Part shown: piece by piece, positions 18,074 to 26,887 of the stretch
How positions within the stretch are numbered: the stretch's first letter is position 1
Layout of the letters: every line of letters starts with the position of its first letter
Assembly (NCBI RefSeq): GCF_009829325.1
Contig: NZ_VUOS01000022.1
Location: 1 to 64,000 of the forward strand
Length of the DNA stretch: 64,000 nt
Source: Nocardia sp. CY41
GTDB lineage: Bacteria > Actinomycetota > Actinomycetes > Mycobacteriales > Mycobacteriaceae
Direction of reading: 5' to 3'
Position numbers and translations under genes: made by a program
Notes under the pieces: generated by a model
The model's input: the letters and a program-made list of their open reading frames with translations, nothing else
Databases searched by the model: none
Told to the model about the DNA's origin: nothing

Positions 18074-21025
18074 TCAGTCGCCGAACAGCGTGCGCGCCTG
18101 GTCCTCGGTGAGGATCTCGTAGGCATCCGAAGCTCGGTTGTACCACCAGGTGTCCGGTCCCGGCTCCGGCCGCCCGGCCGCTTGCACCGCGCGGGACGAC
18201 GGACGGAACGACGGGCTGCGCGGGATGTCGTCCACCACGTACACCACGTCGGGGCGCTGATCCGGATCCAGTACCCGCAACGCCTCGGTGATGTCCTTGG
18301 GGTCCAGGCGGAAGCCTTTGCGCACGCTCACCGCGGCCACCGCTATGCAGTGGTCGCCGACGTTGAGCCCGTAGGCGACTTCCATGTCGACGGCGGTGAC
18401 GTCGTTGAGCACGTCGACCATCGGCTGGCCGAAGACCGGCCCGCGCCGGGTGTGGATCACCGTGTCGGTGCGGTCGATCAGCCAGTAGTCGCCGTCACTG
18501 TCGCGGCGGAACAGATTCTCCGTCGGCATCCAGGAGTCGCCCGCCGCGAAGACGCCGCGCAGGCCGCCCGCGGAGAGGTCGACGCCGTCGGACGCTTTGC
18601 CGATCAACAGGCCCACCTCGTTGTCCGCGCAGCGGCGGGCGAAGCCGGAGCCGTCGACCAGGATGCGTTCGGTCAGCGGATCGAACGCGACCAGCTCCAC
18701 CTTCGCCGTGCCGGGGACCGGCCTGCCTTTGCAGCCGCGCTTCACCCCGGCCACATTCGCCAGCACCACGTCGCCCTCGATCGAGGCGTAGAACTCCAGC
18801 ACGCGGGCCGGGTCGAACTGCTCGACGGTGCGCCGCCACAGTCCGGCGGGCATACCGGAGCCGATGAACAACCGGATCGGGTGGCGATGACCGGCCGGGA
18901 ACACCTCGGCGTCGAGAATGTCACGCAACATGGTCCAGGTGTAGGTGACCACGGTGACGCCGTAGCGGTGCACCTCCTCGGCGAAGCGCTCCGGGTCCAG
19001 CGACCGGGCCAGCGCGATCCGGCTCCCGCCCGCGACCGCCCCGCCGAGGCTGACCAGCAGCCCGGACGAATGGTGCAGCGGCGCAAGGCAGTACACGGTG
19101 TCCCTGCGGTTGAGATCGGCCGTGGTCGCGGTGCCGAACGCGGACAGCGCCCAGCGATGGTTGCTGATGTACTTGGTCTCCAGCCGCTCGCCGGTGCCGG
19201 TGACGAGCACGAACGCCAGTTCGCGAGCGAGGCCGGGGTCGGGCCGGTACCACGCGGGCACGTGCACCCGCGCCGGATCGATCTGTTCCAGGTCGATCAA
19301 GCGGTCGCTCACGGGCAGCGCCAGCTCGCGCGTGTCGCCACCGCCGAGCACCAGCACCTTGGCGCCGGTCGCGGCGGCCTGTCGCAGGTTCTCCGGATCG
19401 GAGATCAGCGTCTCCACGCCGGTCAGCTCGATCGCACGGCTCAAATCGCTGTTCGGGGCCAGCAGGACCGCCACCGCGCCCAGCCGCGACAGCGCCGCGA
19501 CGGAAGCCAGCGCGCTGGGCCGGGTCTCCATCACCACGCCGACCCGCATGGCGGGGCGCACGCCGACGGAGATCAGTCCGCGCACCACGTTGTCGATGCG
19601 CTCGTTGACCGCCGCGTTGGTGTGCACGCGGTCGTCGAACAAGAACAGGTCCCGCTGCGGCGCGCGCCGCGCCTGCTCGGCGAGCAATCGGCCGAGCGAT
19701 ATCCGGGTGTGCGGCTGGATCATGCCCAGACGGGTCAGCCTGGGCAGCGCCCGCGCCGCTTCGCCTGCCAGTTCGATCGAACCCCGCACGGTGTTGTTCG
19801 CGATGCCCTCGAGCGCCTTGCCCACCCCGGTGCCCGCCTCCGCCAGTGTCGCGGCCGTGTGCACCACCCGGGTCGCCGCCGACCGAGGGCGATTGCTCGC
19901 CACGTGCTCGGCCATCGGCACGATCTCCGCGGGCAGCGGTTTGTCGCCGTTCATCCATTCGACCCACTGCCGCACCAGCGGCCAGGTGTGGTTGGTGGCC
20001 ATGCTTCCGGCCACCAAGCCGAAGTGGCCCGCGACCAGCGTCGCTTCGTAGACCTCCGCGTTCGGCGCGGCCCGCACGATGCCGCGCACCGCGGCGGGTT
20101 GTCCGATGTCGTCGACCTCGCCGACGAACGCAAGGATCGGGCACTTCAGCTCGGCCAGCGAGATCGGGTGGTCGCGGATGACGAAACCGCCGAGCATCAG
20201 CCGGTTGTGCGCGACGAACTGCTTGAGCAGGTCCGCCGCGGCCGGTCCGGCGTAACCGACCCAGCCGTCGCTGTTGAGGAAGCGACGCTGCCGCTCCTTC
20301 GGCAGCAGCGCTTCCCGGTCGTGCAACTGACGCAGGAAATCGATCCTGGACTTGGCCGTCTTCACCGGGTCGAGCAGTTGGAAGCCGATCCGCACCATCG
20401 AGTCGGTGATCGGCAGCCGGGTGACCACGTGGTCGGCCAGGAAGTCCGCGACGTCGGAGACCATGCCGTAGGGCAGCCCGAACGGCATGCCCGCGACGAT
20501 GTCGACCGGGCTGCCGAAGGTGACGATGCTGTCCACGCCCTTGCCGTAGCGGTAGGCGGCGGTCTGATAGGCGAACATGCCGCCCTGCGAGTAGCCCATC
20601 AGGTGCACGCCGGAGCCGGTGGCCTCGTTGACGGTGTCGATGGCGCTGTTGACGGCCAGCACGTGGTCGGCGAGGTCGCGCTGCCAGCCGCCCTCCTCGC
20701 TCGCGGGCGAGCCGAAGTCCACCACCCAGCAGTCGACGCCGCCGCGGTGCAGGATCCCCACGGCGCCGTCCTCGGCGTTCACATCCCAGATGTCGGCGTT
20801 GACCATCAGCGGCGGGACCAGCAAGGCCACCGGACGCCCGGGGGTCGCGTCGTCGGGGAAGTAATGGCGCAGCCGGTACATGCGTCTGCGTTCCACGACC
20901 TCGAACGGCGAGGACGCGACGTCATGGGTCAGCCCGCCGAAGCGGATGACCTCCAGGCCGTTCTGCGCGGTTGCCATCAACCGCTGCACCGAGCCCACCA
21001 CAACCTTCGCATTCAACTTCACCAT
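18074..21025 (-). CDS. Bifunctional alpha/beta-hydrolase (PHA synthase-like) / acyl-CoA synthetase-like protein (Rv1683 type)
   Basis: 983 residues in two parts. Residues 1-360 are a PhaC-like hydrolase with nucleophile elbow GYSQGG (144-149, Ser146), Asp305 or Asp306, and His334 in VAGHFG. Residues 440-983 have the AMP-forming ligase fold, ending with GDYWLIDRTDTVIHTRRGP. The ligase P-loop, normally SGTTGxPKG, reads VTGTGERLETK at 608-618, so adenylation may be weak or altered. In mycobacteria the Rv1683 protein is linked to triacylglycerol or fatty-acid metabolism (from memory). A CRP-type box lies 22 bases upstream. Confidence 0.85.
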   Translation of the reverse strand: MVKLNAKVVVGSVQRLMATAQNGLEVIRFGGLTHDVASSPFEVVERRRMYRLRHYFPDDATPGRPVALLVPPLMVNADIWDVNAEDGAVGILHRGGVDCWVVDFGSPASEEGGWQRDLADHVLAVNSAIDTVNEATGSGVHLMGYSQGGMFAYQTAAYRYGKGVDSIVTFGSPVDIVAGMPFGLPYGMVSDVADFLADHVVTRLPITDSMVRIGFQLLDPVKTAKSRIDFLRQLHDREALLPKERQRRFLNSDGWVGYAGPAAADLLKQFVAHNRLMLGGFVIRDHPISLAELKCPILAFVGEVDDIGQPAAVRGIVRAAPNAEVYEATLVAGHFGLVAGSMATNHTWPLVRQWVEWMNGDKPLPAEIVPMAEHVASNRPRSAATRVVHTAATLAEAGTGVGKALEGIANNTVRGSIELAGEAARALPRLTRLGMIQPHTRISLGRLLAEQARRAPQRDLFLFDDRVHTNAAVNERIDNVVRGLISVGVRPAMRVGVVMETRPSALASVAALSRLGAVAVLLAPNSDLSRAIELTGVETLISDPENLRQAAATGAKVLVLGGGDTRELALPVSDRLIDLEQIDPARVHVPAWYRPDPGLARELAFVLVTGTGERLETKYISNHRWALSAFGTATTADLNRRDTVYCLAPLHHSSGLLVSLGGAVAGGSRIALARSLDPERFAEEVHRYGVTVVTYTWTMLRDILDAEVFPAGHRHPIRLFIGSGMPAGLWRRTVEQFDPARVLEFYASIEGDVVLANVAGVKRGCKGRPVPGTAKVELVAFDPLTERILVDGSGFARRCADNEVGLLIGKASDGVDLSAGGLRGVFAAGDSWMPTENLFRRDSDGDYWLIDRTDTVIHTRRGPVFGQPMVDVLNDVTAVDMEVAYGLNVGDHCIAVAAVSVRKGFRLDPKDITEALRVLDPDQRPDVVYVVDDIPRSPSFRPSSRAVQAAGRPEPGPDTWWYNRASDAYEILTEDQARTLFGD

Positions 21026-21047
21026 CGCTCCTGGCCCTACCCTAGAA

Positions 21048-21063
21048 CGTGACCCGCATCACA
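21048..21063 (-). promoter_or_regulatory. Candidate CRP/GlxR-type box upstream of the Rv1683-like gene
   Basis: CGTGA-N6-TCACA matches the actinobacterial CRP/GlxR consensus TGTGA-N6-TCACA at all but one base. It is centred about 30 bases before the start codon of the lipid enzyme gene. A second, related palindrome at 21118-21131 has only four bases between the half-sites. Confidence 0.5.
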
Positions 21064-21807
21064 CACCGCGAGGTGTTCGAACGAGCTTCCCACACCATCT
21101 GTCCATTATGTGTCCGCTGTGACACGTCACATGCCAGGATGCCGCGGTCGGCCTCCCCGGCGTCCACCTATCGGCTCGAGTACATCGCGGTCGCCGCTCC
21201 GGCAACGAGGAGCCGAACAGCCCTTCCGACATCGACCGCCCCCACTCCGCGCACGGATCCAGGACGAGACACGGTCATGTCTCCGCTCGGAAGCACGGAC
21301 GGAGTCCGCTCGACTCAGCGTAGGCGACCCGGCACGGAACACAGCATGCCCGTCGCGGCGGCGTCGGCGGGTATCGGGAGCGGCGGAGCCGGTTCCGGTG
21401 GATCAGTGCGGCTTCCGGTCGCGGTGAACGCACGAGAAGCAGCGAACCGCGCCGGGCGCGAGTGAGCGCCCGGCGACAGCTAATCCTTCGCGACCAGAAG
21501 GCAATCCGAAGACGACCCAGCGACGCCACCCACCGTTTCCGGAATCGACCGCGTGTCGTGACCATCCGCCGGGCCACGAGACGATCTTCGAAATTTTCCT
21601 GTGCTCAGCCGCTTTCGGCGTCTACCATTAATCGTGTCTGGAACGCCGTGGCGCGTAGGCAATTTCGTTCGATGAGCTCTGTGCGGGCATGCCCGCTGCT
21701 GTTTGATGTGAACACCCAGCGACTCTGAACTATCGGCGACCCTCAATCCACTCTGCTTCACAACCCGTCACCATGTCCCGGTGGCCGTCTCAAGGTGAGG
21801 ACCACGC
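21064..21807. other. Intergenic region before the encapsulin operon
   Basis: About 740 bases between divergent genes. Several overlapping open frames occur on both strands, but none shows a family motif or a good ribosome-binding site. From 21590 the DNA becomes noticeably less GC-rich (AAATTTTCC, TACCATTAATCG), which is where I would look for the promoter of the 2-methylisoborneol operon. No convincing -35/-10 pair could be fixed by eye. Confidence 0.4.
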
Positions 21808-23214
21808 ATGACCATTGAAATGCCAGTCCAAACGGAAAACAACGTGCGCAAGAGCCTGAGCACCAGCACGGCGGGGTTGCTCGCGCACACCACCAAATCC
21901 GAACCGCAGATGCAGGGCATCAGTTCTCGGTGGCTCACTCGCGCGCTGCCGTGGACGCAGGTCAACGGTGGTGTGTACCGGGTGAACCGCCGCCTGACCC
22001 ACACCGTGGGCAACGGCGAGGTGGAATTCGTCATCGACGGTTCCACCGCGCGAGTGATTCCGCTGGAATTGCAGGAGCTTCCGGCACTGCGCGGATTCGA
22101 CGACGAGGAAGTTCTGCGCGGCCTCGCGGATCGTTTCGAACAACGCGATCTCGAACCCGGCACCGTCGTAGCGGAATTCGGCAATCCCATGGATCAGGTG
22201 CTGCTGATCGTGCACGGCAAATTGAGCAAAATCGGGTCGGGTGAATACGGCGAGCAGACGAAGCTCGGCATCCTGGGCGGCGGCGATTTCTTCGGCGACA
22301 CCATATTCACCGAGCCGTCGGCGATCTGGCCGGTCACCATCAAGACGGTCACGCGCACGACTGTCCTGGTCCTCCCGCGGCAATCGCTGACGGAGTTCGT
22401 CGACAACACTCCGGCGCTGCGAGAGCAACTCGACCGCGTCGCCGCCGCACCCAGCCGTCCGCAGAACAACAAGGGCGAGGCCGATATCACGATCTCCTCG
22501 GGCCACGCGGGCGAGCCGTTGCTGGAAGGCACCTTCGTCGACTACGACGCCTCACCGCGCCAATACGAGCTCAGCCTCGCGCAGAGCGTGCTGCGGGTGC
22601 ACACCCGGGTAGCCGACCTGTTCAACGATCCGATGAACCAGGTCGAGCAGCAATTGCGCCTGACCATCGAAGCTCTGTATGAACGGCGCGAATACGACCT
22701 GGTCAACAATCCCGATTTCGGTCTGCTGCACAACTGCGATCTGAAACAGCGCATCTACACCGAGTCCGGCGCGCCCACCCCGGACGACTTCGACGAACTG
22801 CTCAGCATGCGCCGCAGCACGAGATTGTTCCTCGCTCACCCGAAGGCCATCGCCGCGTTCGGACGCGAATGCACCAAGCGCGGGATCTACCCGGATCCGA
22901 TCGAGGTGGACGGGCACCGTGTCCCCGCATGGCGTGGCGTACCGATCTTCCCGTGCGGCAAGATCCCGATCAGCGACACCCAGACCACCTCGATCCTGGC
23001 CATGCGCACCGGCGAAAAGGATCAGGGCGTGATCGGGCTGCACCAGACCGGGATCCCGGACGAATACGAGCCGAGCCTGAACGTGCGCTTCAAGGGCATC
23101 GATGACCAGTCGATCATCTCCTACCTGATCAGCTGCTACTACTCGGCGGCGGTGCTGGTGCCGGATGCACTGGGCGTGCTCGACAACGTCTCGGTCGCCC
23201 GGCAAGCCGACTGA
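21808..23214 (+). CDS. Family 2B encapsulin shell protein with cyclic-nucleotide-binding-like insert
   Basis: 468 residues. Predicted HK97-fold protomer that self-assembles into a protein nanocompartment. The shell-forming parts are about 1-95 (including MQGISSRWLTRALPWTQVNGG) and 235-468, typical of EshA/SrpI-type proteins (YELSLAQSVLRVHTRVADLFN, SMRRSTRLFLAHPKAIAAFGRE, WRGVPIFPCGKIPI, GLHQTGIPDEYEPSLNVRF; each shown only as a landmark). The insert at about 97-200 resembles a cNMP-binding domain, but its phosphate cassette reads GDFFGD and lacks the usual arginine. There is no DNA-binding domain, so annotation as a CRP regulator would be wrong. Start ATG with AAGGTGAGG upstream. First gene of the 2-methylisoborneol operon. 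Confidence 0.9.
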   Translation: MTIEMPVQTENNVRKSLSTSTAGLLAHTTKSEPQMQGISSRWLTRALPWTQVNGGVYRVNRRLTHTVGNGEVEFVIDGSTARVIPLELQELPALRGFDDEEVLRGLADRFEQRDLEPGTVVAEFGNPMDQVLLIVHGKLSKIGSGEYGEQTKLGILGGGDFFGDTIFTEPSAIWPVTIKTVTRTTVLVLPRQSLTEFVDNTPALREQLDRVAAAPSRPQNNKGEADITISSGHAGEPLLEGTFVDYDASPRQYELSLAQSVLRVHTRVADLFNDPMNQVEQQLRLTIEALYERREYDLVNNPDFGLLHNCDLKQRIYTESGAPTPDDFDELLSMRRSTRLFLAHPKAIAAFGRECTKRGIYPDPIEVDGHRVPAWRGVPIFPCGKIPISDTQTTSILAMRTGEKDQGVIGLHQTGIPDEYEPSLNVRFKGIDDQSIISYLISCYYSAAVLVPDALGVLDNVSVARQAD

Positions 23215-23219
23215 CCGGG

Positions 23220-24743
23220 GTGATGGGCATGTCGGTGCTCTCCCGCGCCGGGGCGGCGCATGCGACCGATGAGGTGGCTGCCGCCGTCGTCGCGCTACTC
23301 ACCAACACCCGGACGTCCGCTCCGGCCGAGCCTTTCGCAACCAAAGCACCTGCTTCGTACGGTCTTTCGATCCGGGGTGCACCGGAGGGCGGGAAGCCCG
23401 GCCGGTTGCTCGGTCCCTCCGGGCTGGGCGCCGCAGCACTACTGCTTCCGGATCGCGGAACCACGTCCACCACCGCGACACCCTCCCCCGCCATCGGCGG
23501 CACCAGCACTCCTCCGCCGGCCTTCGGCAGCGCTCGAGTGCCGATCCCGGCGGCGGGGCGAACGCAGTCGCCGACAGCGCCACGCATCCCCGCAGCACCC
23601 ACCGGACTCGGCACGGCATCGGCGTTGTCGGGAATCCATGGCCTCGCCACACTGCCGCGCACGGCCGAGCCCACACCGCTTCGGCGAGCCGAATCGGACG
23701 GCGCGGGGGATGCGGCGGGGTCGGCCGGAACGGGCACGGCGCATCCCGATCGCTCCGATCCGATCCCGCCGCTGTACTGCCCGCCGCCGCTGCGTGACGA
23801 TCCGGCGCTCGCCGAGGCCGTCAACGCCGGCATCGTCGACTGGGCCAGGGACATCGGGTTGTACGAAGGCCGGCTGGACGAATTGCGCGACGCCGACTTC
23901 GGACGGTTGATCATGCTCGCCCACCCGGACTGCGACAACGCCGACCTGCTGCTGGCGGCGGCGAAATGCGCGGTCTCGGAATGGTCCGTGGACGACTACT
24001 ACTGCGAGGAGGACGCCGACGACCGGGCTCCGGACGGCACCCCCTCCAGCGCCGAGGCGGAGCTGGGGCCCCGGCTCGAATTGGCGGCCGCCGCCATGGA
24101 CCCGGTGCACCTTCCCGCGCGCTACGTCGGGCAGCTCGAGGCTGCCCTCGACGCCGACCCGATCCTGCGCGCTTTCCGCACGTCCTTCGAGCACCTCGCC
24201 CGTTACGCGCGTCCGGCGCAACTGGCCCGGCTGCGCACCGAGATCGCGGGCTGGTTCATCGCGCTAGGTGCGGAAGCGGGTTGGCGGGCCGCGGGGCGGA
24301 TGCCACCGGTTTGGGAGTACCTCACCAACCGGCAACCGCACAGTTTCCTGCCGTGCATGGCGCCGACCGACGTGGTCGGCGGCTATGAATTGCAGGCCGC
24401 GGAATACACCGACCCCGCGGTCCGCCGTGTGGTCACCACGGCGGCACTGGCCAGCCAGATGGTCAACGACCTGTACTCGATGGCGCGCGAGGACCTCTCC
24501 AACGGCAGGGAGTTCAATCTGCCGACCGTCCTGGCCGCCGAGGAGCGCTGCTCGCGCCGCGAGGCCGTGCTGCGCACCGCCGAGGTGCACGACGAACTGG
24601 TGCACCGGTTCGAACGAGAGGCGGCCCCTTTGGCCGCGCTGGGTTCACCGGAATTACGCCGCTTCCTCACGGGCCTGTGGGCCTGGATGGGAGGCAACCG
24701 CGCCTGGCACGCGGACAGCAAACGCTATCGCGACCCGCACTGA
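23220..24743 (+). CDS. 2-methylisoborneol synthase (terpene cyclase, probable encapsulin cargo)
   Basis: Cyclises 2-methylgeranyl diphosphate to 2-methylisoborneol using Mg2+. The class I cyclase domain spans about 185-507, with the aspartate-rich motif DDYYCEED (258-265) and the NSE triad NDLYSMARE (416-424). The C-terminal pair RY is in SKRYRDPH. The first 180 residues are rich in Ala, Pro, Gly and Thr and look disordered. They contain two copies of a motif, GPSGLGAAALLLP (65-77) and APTGLGTASALSG (126-138), which I infer to be shell-docking elements. The frame begins five bases after the encapsulin stop; GTG 23220, ATG 23223 or ATG 23229 may be the start, the last being best spaced from GGGG at 23217. 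Confidence 0.93.
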   Translation: MMGMSVLSRAGAAHATDEVAAAVVALLTNTRTSAPAEPFATKAPASYGLSIRGAPEGGKPGRLLGPSGLGAAALLLPDRGTTSTTATPSPAIGGTSTPPPAFGSARVPIPAAGRTQSPTAPRIPAAPTGLGTASALSGIHGLATLPRTAEPTPLRRAESDGAGDAAGSAGTGTAHPDRSDPIPPLYCPPPLRDDPALAEAVNAGIVDWARDIGLYEGRLDELRDADFGRLIMLAHPDCDNADLLLAAAKCAVSEWSVDDYYCEEDADDRAPDGTPSSAEAELGPRLELAAAAMDPVHLPARYVGQLEAALDADPILRAFRTSFEHLARYARPAQLARLRTEIAGWFIALGAEAGWRAAGRMPPVWEYLTNRQPHSFLPCMAPTDVVGGYELQAAEYTDPAVRRVVTTAALASQMVNDLYSMAREDLSNGREFNLPTVLAAEERCSRREAVLRTAEVHDELVHRFEREAAPLAALGSPELRRFLTGLWAWMGGNRAWHADSKRYRDPH

Positions 24744-24798
24744 AGCTACCCGCAAGTGAGCAATGAAGCAGTACCGCACCGAGAGAGGATGATCGCGC

Positions 24799-25671
24799 AT
24801 GACCATGCTCAACCCGGAGACCGGGACCGTTCTGCGTACCAGCTACCAGAAATCCGTCGCCGCGTACTGGAACAACAACCCGAACGACGACCGGGTCAAC
24901 ACCAAACTCGGTGAGGTCGACGGGCTCTATCACCACCACTACGGCATCGGCGACCCGGACCTGTCCGTGCTGACCGGCCCGGAGGACACTCGCGAGGAGC
25001 GCATCGTCACCGAGTTGCACCGGCTGGAGACCGCGCAGGCGGATTTCCTGCTCGACCACCTCGGCGACATCCGTCCCGGCGACCGGCTGATGGACGGCGG
25101 CTCCGGTCGCGGCGGCACCAGCTTCATGGCCAACCAGCGCTTCGGCTGCCAGGTCGACGGCGTCACCATCTCCGAGTACCAGGTCGGCTTCGCCAACGAC
25201 CAGGCCGTCCACCGCGGCGTCGCGGACAAGGTGCGCTTCCACTTCCGCAACATGCTGGACACCGGATTCGAGAGCGGCTCCATGCGCGGAATCTGGACCA
25301 ACGAGACCACCATGTACGTGGACCTGTTCGATCTGTTCCGCGAGTTCTCCCGCCTCTTGGAGCCGGGTGGGCGCTACGTGTGCGTCACCGGTTGCTCCAA
25401 CGACGTAACCGGCGGTCGCTCGTCCTCGGTGAGCTGGATCGACGCACACTACGGCTGCATGATCCATCCGCGCAGCGAGTACTTCCGCGCCATGGCCGAG
25501 AACGACCTCGTGCCCATCGCCGTGACCGAACTCACCGCCGCGACCATCCCGTACTGGGAGCTGCGCACGAAATCCGAGCTCGCCACCGGTGTCGAGAAGC
25601 CGTTCCTGACCGCGTACCGGGAGGGCAGCTTCCACTACCTGCTCATCGCCGCCGATAAGGTGGGCAGGTGA
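24799..25671 (+). CDS. Geranyl diphosphate 2-C-methyltransferase
   Basis: Transfers a methyl group from SAM to C2 of geranyl diphosphate, giving the C11 precursor of 2-methylisoborneol. 290 residues. SAM motif I is DGGSGRGG at 99-106. YHHHYGIG at 44-51 and YWNNNPNDDRVN near 23-34 are typical of this enzyme subfamily. It lacks any long disordered N-terminus, so it has no obvious signal for encapsulation. Good ribosome-binding site (GAGAGGATG) before ATG 24799. Its stop overlaps the start of idi. Confidence 0.93.
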   Translation: MTMLNPETGTVLRTSYQKSVAAYWNNNPNDDRVNTKLGEVDGLYHHHYGIGDPDLSVLTGPEDTREERIVTELHRLETAQADFLLDHLGDIRPGDRLMDGGSGRGGTSFMANQRFGCQVDGVTISEYQVGFANDQAVHRGVADKVRFHFRNMLDTGFESGSMRGIWTNETTMYVDLFDLFREFSRLLEPGGRYVCVTGCSNDVTGGRSSSVSWIDAHYGCMIHPRSEYFRAMAENDLVPIAVTELTAATIPYWELRTKSELATGVEKPFLTAYREGSFHYLLIAADKVGR

Positions 25672-26243
25672 CCGACACCCTCGTCCCGCCGTACACCGAC
25701 CGCGAGGCCCTGCCCGTCGAGCTCGTCGACGACGCGGGCCGCGCGGTCGGCGCGTGCTCGGTCGCCGAGGCCCACCAGGCCCCGGGGCGACTACACCGCG
25801 CGTTCTCCGTGTTGCTGTTCGACTCGGCCGGCCGGGTCCTGTTACAGCAGCGCGCGGCGGTGAAGACCAGGTTCCCGTCGCTGTGGGCCAATACCTGCTG
25901 CGGCCACCCCGCCCCGGGCGAACCCGTCGCAACCGCGGCGGGGCTGCGCCTGGCGGAGGAGATGGGCCTGACGATCGCGCTCACCGAGGCGGGGGTCTAC
26001 CGCTACCACGCGGCGGACCTCCGTACCGGCCGTGTCGAGTCCGAATGGGATCACGTGCTGATCGGGCGCCTGGACATAGGCACGCCTCGGCCGGACCCGG
26101 CCGAAGTCGCCGACTTCGCCTGGATCCAACCGGACGCATTACGCGACGCCCTGGCCGACAATCCGGATGCCTACACGCCGTGGCTGGCGGGTGTGCTCGA
26201 CGTCGCGGAGCACGCGCACGTCACGCGGCCTACCGCACCCTGA
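25668..26243 (+). CDS. idi: Isopentenyl diphosphate delta-isomerase, type I
   Basis: Interconverts IPP and DMAPP, supplying the starter for geranyl diphosphate. 191 residues of the Nudix-like IDI fold. The catalytic Cys78 is in NTCCGHP (75-81), the acid/base glutamate is in ESEWDHV (124-130), and the Nudix-like helix is LRLAEEMG (93-100). GTG start at 25668 overlaps the methyltransferase stop by four bases, so the two are coupled. Placing idi in this operon would raise precursor supply for the odorant pathway. Confidence 0.92.
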   Translation: MTDTLVPPYTDREALPVELVDDAGRAVGACSVAEAHQAPGRLHRAFSVLLFDSAGRVLLQQRAAVKTRFPSLWANTCCGHPAPGEPVATAAGLRLAEEMGLTIALTEAGVYRYHAADLRTGRVESEWDHVLIGRLDIGTPRPDPAEVADFAWIQPDALRDALADNPDAYTPWLAGVLDVAEHAHVTRPTAP

Positions 26244-26267
26244 TCGTCGCGTTCTCTCGCTCTGGTC

Positions 26268-26307
26268 CGAGGCAGCGAAGCGCATCATCGGCTCCACCGC
26301 TGCCTCG
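26268..26307 (+). terminator. Hairpin after the encapsulin/2-methylisoborneol operon
   Basis: Perfect 10-bp arms CGAGGCAGCG (26268-26277) and CGCTGCCTCG (26298-26307) with a 20-base loop, 24 bases after the idi stop. No T tract. Likely operon end. Confidence 0.6.
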
Positions 26308-26529
26308 ATCCAGCCCGCGAGGTCGCGACGGCCTCCCTTCCCGGCTGTAGTACGGCTCGACAGGCGCGCTCGCCGCTGCGGCCGCCGGGCAGGTCACATG
26401 ATCGAATGCGCATATCCGTGTAACACCATGAAGTCAACCTGAGAGAACTCATAGGAACGGCACAGGCTGCGGCCAGGACCGTTCTGCATCGTTGACGTTG
26501 TACGAGTTCTCGGTGAAGTGAGGTGCGTG

Positions 26530-26880
26530 ATGGTCGAATTCGAGGTCACCGAAACGAGGGTGACGGTGCACGTGCTCGGCGCACATCAAGTGCTGGCGCT
26601 GCGCGACCACCTGACCTTCGATTTGTCCGACATCACCGCGCTCGGCCTGGCCGGAGTCGACCGCCGCCCGCCGTGGGTGCGCGCGCCCGGCGCCTTCTTC
26701 CCCGGCGTGATCGCAGCAGGGACATTCCGTGGCAAGGGCCGCAAGGAATTCTGGGACACACGCTTCGACGGACACGCCATCCGTATCGACTTGGCGGGCG
26801 CCGATGTCACACGCCTGGTGGTCGACGTCGCCGACCCGGACGCCGAGCTGCGCAAGCTCGCCATCGCGGTAGCCGCCTGA
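26530..26880 (+). CDS. Small conserved-type protein of unknown function
   Basis: 116 residues, no recognised family. Composition and codon use are normal. The sequence is predicted mostly beta-strand, with a pattern of alternating hydrophobic residues (VTVHVLGAHQVLALRDHLTF) and a WDTRF segment near residue 79, loosely like PH-type domains. The ATG at 26530 is chosen because GTGAGG lies 7-12 bases upstream; GTG codons at 26518 and 26527 are alternatives. Convergent with the racemase gene. Confidence 0.65.
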   Translation: MVEFEVTETRVTVHVLGAHQVLALRDHLTFDLSDITALGLAGVDRRPPWVRAPGAFFPGVIAAGTFRGKGRKEFWDTRFDGHAIRIDLAGADVTRLVVDVADPDAELRKLAIAVAA

Positions 26881-26887
26881 GCCTCGC

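Noticed and set aside
17528..21052. Plus-strand open frame of 1174 codons opposite the Rv1683-like gene
   Set aside because: It is the mirror of a highly conserved minus-strand gene in very GC-rich DNA, has no family motif and is rich in Arg, His, Asp and Gln, as usual for shadow frames.
21118..21131. Canonical CRP box
   Set aside because: The half-sites are separated by four bases, not six; kept only as a related palindrome.
22098..22410. CRP/FNR-type transcription factor
   Set aside because: Only the cNMP-like domain is present; there is no helix-turn-helix and the rest matches encapsulin shell proteins.
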